From Pseudomonas sp. RIT-PI-q (GTDB lineage: Bacteria > Pseudomonadota > Gammaproteobacteria > Pseudomonadales > Pseudomonadaceae): a DNA stretch of 64,000 nt. The position numbers were made by a program, and so were the translations under genes. The notes beneath the pieces are model-generated. The model did no database searches, was not told the DNA's origin, and saw only the letters and a program-made list of their open reading frames with translations. Of this stretch, positions 59,369-64,000 are shown one piece after another (position 1 is the first letter of the stretch; each line of letters opens with the position of its first letter). The stretch is taken from NCBI RefSeq assembly GCF_001297125.1, contig NZ_LHPC01000080.1, forward strand, positions 1 through 64,000. The letters are read 5' to 3'.

Positions 59369-61810
59369 TTGATTCGTCTGCTGAAATTTTTCGGTTGGTC
59401 CATCGTCGCCGTTTTCTGCGGACTGCTCCTCGGTCTTAGCGGCGCCTTTCTCTACCTTAGTCCGGGATTGCCGTCCGTGGAGGCGCTGAGAAGCATCCAG
59501 TTGCAGATTCCTTTGCGGGTCTACAGCAGCGACAACAAGTTGATCGCAGAATTTGGCGAAATGCGCCGAACTCCGATCCGTTTCGCCGACATTCCGCCCA
59601 ACTTCATCAATGCGTTACTAAGTGCTGAAGACGACAATTTCGCCAACCACTACGGCGTCGATCCCAGCAGTCTGATGCGTGCCGCCACGCAATTGGTAAA
59701 AAGCGGACACATTCAGTCGGGCGGTAGCACCATCACCATGCAGGTGGCGAAAAATTTCTTCCTGACCAGCGAACGCAGCTTCTCGCGCAAGACCACCGAA
59801 ATTCTCCTGGCCCTGCAGATCGAACGGCAGCTGACCAAGGACGAAATCCTTGAGCTGTACGTCAACAAGATTTACCTGGGCAACCGCGCCTACGGCATCG
59901 AGGCGGCGGCGCAGGTCTATTACGGCAAATCGATTCGTGACGTCAGCCTGGCGCAGATGGCGATGATCGCCGGCCTGCCTAAAGCCCCGTCGCGCTTCAA
60001 CCCGCTGGCCAACCCGGCCCGCAGCAAAGAGCGTCGCGACTGGATCCTCGGGCGCATGTACAAGCTCGGCAAAATCACCGAAGCCGACTACACCACCGCG
60101 ATCAACGAGCCGCTGAACGCCAGCTATCACGTACCGACCCCGGAAGTGAACGCACCGTACATCGCCGAAATGGCCCGCGCCGAAATGGTCGGGCGTTATG
60201 GCAGCGACGCGTACACCGAAGGTTTCCGTGTGACCACCACCGTGCCGAGCAATCTGCAGGAAATGGCCAACACCGCGGTCCACGAAGGCTTGATGACGTA
60301 CGACCAGCGCCATGGCTATCGCGGCCCTGAGTCGCGCTTGCCGGGCAAGACGCGCGAGGCGTGGGCGGTCGAACTGACCAAGCAGCGCACCATCAGCAGC
60401 CTTGAGCCGGCCATCGTTACCCAGGTCGACAAGAACGGCCTGCAAGTAATGACCCGTACCGGCGACGAACACGTCGGCTGGGACAGCATGAAATGGGCGC
60501 GTCCGTTCCTCAACACCAACAGCATGGGCGCCAATCCGAAGCAGCCGTCGGACGTCGCCCAGGTCGGCGACCTGATTCGCGTGCAGCGCCAGCCGGACAA
60601 TTCGCTGAAGTTCAGCCAGATTCCACAAGCCCAAGGCGCACTGGTTTCGCTTGACCCGCAGAACGGCGCAATCCGCTCGCTGGTCGGCGGCTTCGCCTTT
60701 GAGCAGAGCAACTACAACCGTGCCATGCAGGCCAAGCGTCAGCCGGGGTCGAGCTTTAAACCGTTCGTCTACAGCGCCGCACTGGATAACGGCTACACCG
60801 CCGCCAGCCTGGTGAACGACGCACCGATCGTGTTCGTCGACGAGTACCTCGACAAGGTCTGGCGTCCGAAGAACGACACCAACACCTTCCTCGGCCCGAT
60901 CCGCATGCGTGAAGCGCTGTACAAGTCGCGCAACCTGGTGTCGATCCGACTCCTGCAAGCGCTGGGCGTCGACCGCACCATCGACTACATCAGCAAGTTC
61001 GGCTTCAACAAGCAGGACCTGCCGCGCAACCTGTCCCTGGCCCTGGGCACCGCGACCCTGACGCCGATGGAAATCGCCACCGGCTGGAGCACCTTCGCCA
61101 ACGGCGGCTACAAGATCAGCCCGTACATCATCGACAAGATCGAAAGCCGTAATGGCGACACGCTGTTTGTCGCCAACCCGCCGAGCGTGCCGAAGGGCGA
61201 CGTAGCCAGTGATGGCATCGCCGCCCCGGTCGCCAATGCTTTCACGGTCAACGCAACGCCGGGCGACACGCTGACGGCACAACCGGCACCGCAAACGCCA
61301 GCCGTGGCCGAACGCATCGTCGACGGTCGCACCACGTTCATCCTCAACAGCATGCTTGAGGATGTGATCAAACTCGGCACCGGCCGCCGCGCGCTGGCCA
61401 TGGGCCGTCCCGACATCGCAGGCAAGACCGGCACCACCAACGAATCCAAGGATGCCTGGTTCTCCGGTTACAACGCCGATTACGTGACCACCGTCTGGAC
61501 CGGCTTCGACCAGCCGGAAAGCCTCGGTAAACGTGAGTTCGGCGGCACCGTCGCGCTGCCAATCTGGATGAGTTACATGAGCGCTGCGCTCAAGGACAAG
61601 CCGCCGCATACGCAACCGGAGCCGGAAGGCATCCTCAGCCTGCGGGTCGACCCGGTCAGCGGCCGTGCAGCCTCCCCAGGCACGCCAGGCGCCTACTTCG
61701 AGCTGTTCAAGGCCGAAGATACGCCACCGTCGGTCAACGAGCTGGGCAACGGCAATGCGCCGGGCAGCCCGCTGCCAGCGGATGAAGCAGCGCCGATCGA
61801 TTTGTTCTGA
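59369..61810 (+). CDS. ponA: Penicillin-binding protein 1A
   Basis: Bifunctional peptidoglycan glycosyltransferase/transpeptidase. 813 residues: a membrane anchor (about 8-30), GT51 domain with catalytic Glu in LLSAEDDNFANHYG and GGSTITMQVAKN, then a class A transpeptidase domain with Ser461 (SSFK), the SRN motif in KSRNLVSIRLL, and KTG at 686-688. A Pro/Ala-rich tail ends the protein. The start is TTG at 59369; the encoded IRLLKFF matches the known N-terminus of the family. Divergent from pilM. Confidence 0.96.
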   Translation: MIRLLKFFGWSIVAVFCGLLLGLSGAFLYLSPGLPSVEALRSIQLQIPLRVYSSDNKLIAEFGEMRRTPIRFADIPPNFINALLSAEDDNFANHYGVDPSSLMRAATQLVKSGHIQSGGSTITMQVAKNFFLTSERSFSRKTTEILLALQIERQLTKDEILELYVNKIYLGNRAYGIEAAAQVYYGKSIRDVSLAQMAMIAGLPKAPSRFNPLANPARSKERRDWILGRMYKLGKITEADYTTAINEPLNASYHVPTPEVNAPYIAEMARAEMVGRYGSDAYTEGFRVTTTVPSNLQEMANTAVHEGLMTYDQRHGYRGPESRLPGKTREAWAVELTKQRTISSLEPAIVTQVDKNGLQVMTRTGDEHVGWDSMKWARPFLNTNSMGANPKQPSDVAQVGDLIRVQRQPDNSLKFSQIPQAQGALVSLDPQNGAIRSLVGGFAFEQSNYNRAMQAKRQPGSSFKPFVYSAALDNGYTAASLVNDAPIVFVDEYLDKVWRPKNDTNTFLGPIRMREALYKSRNLVSIRLLQALGVDRTIDYISKFGFNKQDLPRNLSLALGTATLTPMEIATGWSTFANGGYKISPYIIDKIESRNGDTLFVANPPSVPKGDVASDGIAAPVANAFTVNATPGDTLTAQPAPQTPAVAERIVDGRTTFILNSMLEDVIKLGTGRRALAMGRPDIAGKTGTTNESKDAWFSGYNADYVTTVWTGFDQPESLGKREFGGTVALPIWMSYMSAALKDKPPHTQPEPEGILSLRVDPVSGRAASPGTPGAYFELFKAEDTPPSVNELGNGNAPGSPLPADEAAPIDLF

Positions 61811-61825
61811 CCGGTCGCGCAACGC

Positions 61826-61863
61826 AAAAGCCCCGCCTTCGAGAGAAAAGCGGGGCTTTTTTG
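61826..61863 (+). terminator. Rho-independent terminator of ponA
   Basis: Stem AAAAGCCCCGC/GCGGGGCTTTT (61826-61836 with 61850-61860) with further T residues, 16 nt after the ponA stop. Confidence 0.9.
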
Positions 61864-61907
61864 TACCTGATGTTTGGTGCAGACCGAAGATGCTCGGTGC
61901 CTGTGAG

Positions 61908-61984
61908 GGCCTCTTCGCTGGCAAGCCAGCTCCTACAGGGGATCATCGGCCCCTTGTAGGAGCTGGCTTGCCAGCGAAGAGGCC
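61908..61984. repeat. REP-type inverted repeat pair
   Basis: Exact 30-nt arms (61908-61937 and 61955-61984), core TAGGAGCTGGCTTGCCAGCG, between the terminators of the convergent ponA and malic enzyme genes. Confidence 0.88.
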
Positions 61985-62012
61985 ATCACAGACACAGCAA
62001 AAACCCGCAGAC

Positions 62013-62046
62013 AAAAAAAGCCCCGACTCGTTAGAGCCGGGGCTTT
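62013..62046 (-). terminator. Rho-independent terminator of the malic enzyme gene
   Basis: Stem AAAGCCCCG/CGGGGCTTT with an inner CTC/GAG pair. On the minus strand a run of seven T residues follows. It lies 22 nt past the stop codon. Confidence 0.88.
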
Positions 62047-62067
62047 CGGTTGAAGCGTTACAACGAC

Positions 62068-63336
62068 TTAGCCGTTGAACACGTCATCCACGCTTTTCAG
62101 CGGGTAGTTTTTCGGATACGGCAGGGTGGCTACGCCGGTCTCGATGGCGGCCTTGGCCACGGCATCGGAGATCACGGTGATCAGGCGTGCATCCATTGGT
62201 TTCGGAATGATGTACTCACGACCGAATTCCAGCTTGATGCCGCCGTAGGCGTCGCACACTTCCTGAGGCACCGGCAGTTTGGCCAGCTCACGCAGGGCGT
62301 TGGCCGCGGCCACTTTCATTTCTTCGTTGATGCGCTTGGCGCGAACGTCCAGGGCACCGCGGAAGATGAACGGGAAGCCCAGTACGTTGTTGACCTGGTT
62401 CGGGTAGTCCGAACGGCCGGTCGCCATGATCACGTCGTCACGGGTGGCGTGCGCCAGCTCCGGGGAGATTTCCGGATCAGGGTTGGAGCACGCGAACACG
62501 ATCGGGTTGGCCGCCATGGATTTCAGGCCTTCGGCGCTCAGCAGGTTCGGGCCGGACAGGCCGACGAACACGTCAGCACCGGTCAGGGCGTCAGCCAGGG
62601 TGCGCTTGTCGGTCGCGTGAGCGAAGACAGCCTTGTACTGGTTCAGGTCGTCACGGCCGGAGTGGATCACGCCGGTACGGTCAACCATGAAGATGTTTTC
62701 GATGCTGGCGCCCATGCTCACCAGCAATTTCATGCAGGAGATGGCGGCCGCACCGGCGCCCAGGCAGACGATCTTGGCGTCGGCGAGGGTTTTGCCAGCG
62801 ATTTCCAGGGCGTTGATCATGCCGGCCGCGGTAACGATCGCGGTGCCGTGCTGGTCATCGTGGAACACCGGAATGTCGCACTGCTCGATCAGCGCGCGTT
62901 CGATCTCAAAGCACTCAGGTGCCTTGATGTCTTCCAGGTTGATGCCACCGAAGGTGATGGAGATGCGCTTGACGGTGTCGATGAAGGCTTGCGGGCTTTC
63001 GGAGTCGACTTCGATGTCGAACACGTCGATGCCGGCGAAGCGCTTGAACAGCACGCCTTTACCTTCCATGACTGGCTTGGAAGCCAATGGGCCGAGGTTA
63101 CCCAGGCCGAGAATCGCGGTGCCATCGGAAATGACTGCAACCAGGTTGCCTTTGCCGGTGTATTTGTAGGCCAGTTCAGGATCGCGGGCGATTTCGCGTA
63201 CTGGTTCGGCTACGCCGGGGCTGTAGGCCAGCGACAGGTCGCGGGCGGTAGCGGTGGCTTTGGTGAGCTCGACACTCAGCTTCCCTGGACGAGGATGGGC
63301 GTGATATTCGAGAGCGGCAGTTTTCAAATCAGACAT
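62068..63336 (-). CDS. maeB: NADP-type malic enzyme, short form
   Basis: Oxidative decarboxylation of malate to pyruvate with NAD(P)H formation. 422 residues, the single-domain form without the phosphotransacetylase-like tail of enteric MaeB. Motifs: SPGVAEPVREIA, the metal and catalytic segment VFHDDQHGTAIV, and the nucleotide site CLGAGAAAISCMKLL. Starts at MSDLKTAALEYHAHPRPGK. Its position between ponA and the thermonuclease gene is conserved in Pseudomonas. Confidence 0.93.
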   Translation of the reverse strand: MSDLKTAALEYHAHPRPGKLSVELTKATATARDLSLAYSPGVAEPVREIARDPELAYKYTGKGNLVAVISDGTAILGLGNLGPLASKPVMEGKGVLFKRFAGIDVFDIEVDSESPQAFIDTVKRISITFGGINLEDIKAPECFEIERALIEQCDIPVFHDDQHGTAIVTAAGMINALEIAGKTLADAKIVCLGAGAAAISCMKLLVSMGASIENIFMVDRTGVIHSGRDDLNQYKAVFAHATDKRTLADALTGADVFVGLSGPNLLSAEGLKSMAANPIVFACSNPDPEISPELAHATRDDVIMATGRSDYPNQVNNVLGFPFIFRGALDVRAKRINEEMKVAAANALRELAKLPVPQEVCDAYGGIKLEFGREYIIPKPMDARLITVISDAVAKAAIETGVATLPYPKNYPLKSVDDVFNG

Positions 63337-63518
63337 GTGGGCATTCCGCTTTTACTGTTGGACAGACGGACCGCCGAGGATACGCGCCTCGCAAAGTCCC
63401 CACAAGACTGACCAGTCACCCCTGTCAAGCGCCCAGCCCTACGACTTTGGGCCAAGAGCCACGGAACACAAGGGATAGACTGTTCACAATCGACAGAAAA
63501 AATGTCTACAATTTTTTA
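63337..63518. other. Gap between thermonuclease and malic enzyme genes
   Basis: 182 nt with no gene. It has an A+T-rich tract at about 63492-63523 and, on the minus strand, a TTGACA about 90 nt before the malic enzyme start without a clear -10. No terminator for the thermonuclease gene was recognised. Confidence 0.4.
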
Positions 63519-64000
63519 TCAGGGCGCTACTTGAAGCATCGCCGGATCGGTCAATGGCAGCAGCCATCGCGCTTGCCCTTCCTTGAGTCCGCCACGGCGC
63601 GAACGATCCAGTATCCAGCCGCGCGCCTCGACCTGCTTGCCTTCCAGCCGCTGCAGAGACGCGAGATCGAATTGCCCGAAAAAATTGGGTGCAACGCGCA
63701 ATACAACAGAATCCTGCAACTCGATCCAAACCCCGCCGCGATTGCGCTGAACCTTGCTCACACGACCGCTGAGCACGGCAAAACCGGATGCGTTGATCTG
63801 CTCCGCTTTCAGTACAGGTGACTGCCGCCAAATCCCGAGCCCGGCCTGACGGGCACTGCGTTCCGCCGCTTGCTGACAATCGACCAGATCGACATTTGGC
63901 GCCACCGCGACCTGGAAACCGAGGCCTTCAGCGAGCATCTGCGCTTCAAGGTTGGCACCCTCGGCGCTGTAGACATGGGCCAAGGTGCGACCGTAATGGT
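63519..64000 (-). CDS. Thermonuclease (SNase-like) family protein, 5' partial
   Basis: The frame is open through the right edge, so the N-terminal part is missing. The visible part begins with YGRTLAHVYSAEGANLEAQML, matching the SNase family segment that follows the catalytic Arg/Glu region, then AERSARQAGLGIW, the usual end of the domain. A further 90 residues form a C-terminal extension with alternating strands (VLSGRVSKVQRNRGGVWIEL), perhaps an OB-like fold. The malic enzyme/nuclease neighbour order matches other pseudomonads. Confidence 0.82.
   Translation of the reverse strand, partial: HYGRTLAHVYSAEGANLEAQMLAEGLGFQVAVAPNVDLVDCQQAAERSARQAGLGIWRQSPVLKAEQINASGFAVLSGRVSKVQRNRGGVWIELQDSVVLRVAPNFFGQFDLASLQRLEGKQVEARGWILDRSRRGGLKEGQARWLLPLTDPAMLQVAP

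Noticed and set aside
59618..61924. 768-codon minus-strand frame opposite ponA
   Set aside because: Antisense shadow of ponA, and its start would lie in the terminator/REP region after ponA.

Overview
The window is a chromosomal segment of a Pseudomonas of the fluorescens group. The evidence is high G+C coding sequence, a conserved housekeeping order (thermonuclease, malic enzyme, ponA, pilMNOPQ, aroK, aroB, damX, gltB, gltD, hemE), a 1317-residue trifunctional PutA diverging from putP, and many REP-type inverted repeats with GGGAGCGGGCTTGCCCGCG or TAGGAGCGAGCTTGCTCGCG arms. I saw no phage, insertion sequence, CRISPR, tRNA or rRNA.

Layout. 0.3-6.2 kb: proline use, putP (minus) and putA (plus), with six GTTGCAC words between them that look like PutA operators. 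6.5-13 kb: a large acyl-CoA dehydrogenase, two chemoreceptors, and a divergent ZapA-like protein paired with a small coiled-coil protein. 13.2-20.5 kb: ion homeostasis and stress genes, nhaP2, mscK, selO and trxC. 20.5-21.3 kb: an orphan ParA ATPase. 21.7-40.2 kb: one unidirectional block of 19 genes, nearly all overlapping by 1-25 nt, encoding an aryl polyene (APE, xanthomonadin-like pigment) pathway. 40.4-43.2 kb: an orphan PemK/MazF-like toxin, a LysR regulator and a divergent MFS transporter. 43.4-50.5 kb: hemE, gltD and gltB (minus). 50.9-59.2 kb: damX, aroB, aroK and pilQPONM (minus). 59.4-64 kb: ponA (plus), malic enzyme (minus) and the 3'-terminal part of a thermonuclease-family gene (minus) that runs off the right edge.

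How the APE genes fit together. An aromatic ammonia-lyase probably supplies an aryl acid. An acyl-AMP ligase fused to a dehydratase loads it on one of two acyl carrier proteins. A ketosynthase with a chain-length-factor-like partner, a second ketosynthase, a ketoreductase and a second hotdog dehydratase extend it, and with no enoyl reductase the product stays a polyene. A flavoprotein and a methyltransferase may tailor the head group. Two acyltransferases, a glycosyltransferase and a thioesterase would handle release or attachment to a lipid. A LolA-like protein, an RND/MMPL exporter and a lipoprotein would move the product to the outer membrane.

The most unusual structure is a set of REP-type elements inside this operon. 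One pair fills the only large gap. One lies in frame inside the leader-peptide region of the LolA-like gene, and one lies in frame inside the leader of the lipoprotein gene. Other points of interest are a chemoreceptor with Glu replaced by Gly at a trimer-contact position, the second ZapA-like pair, the ligase-dehydratase fusion, a CPA2 antiporter-like protein within the pigment operon, and the orphan toxin.
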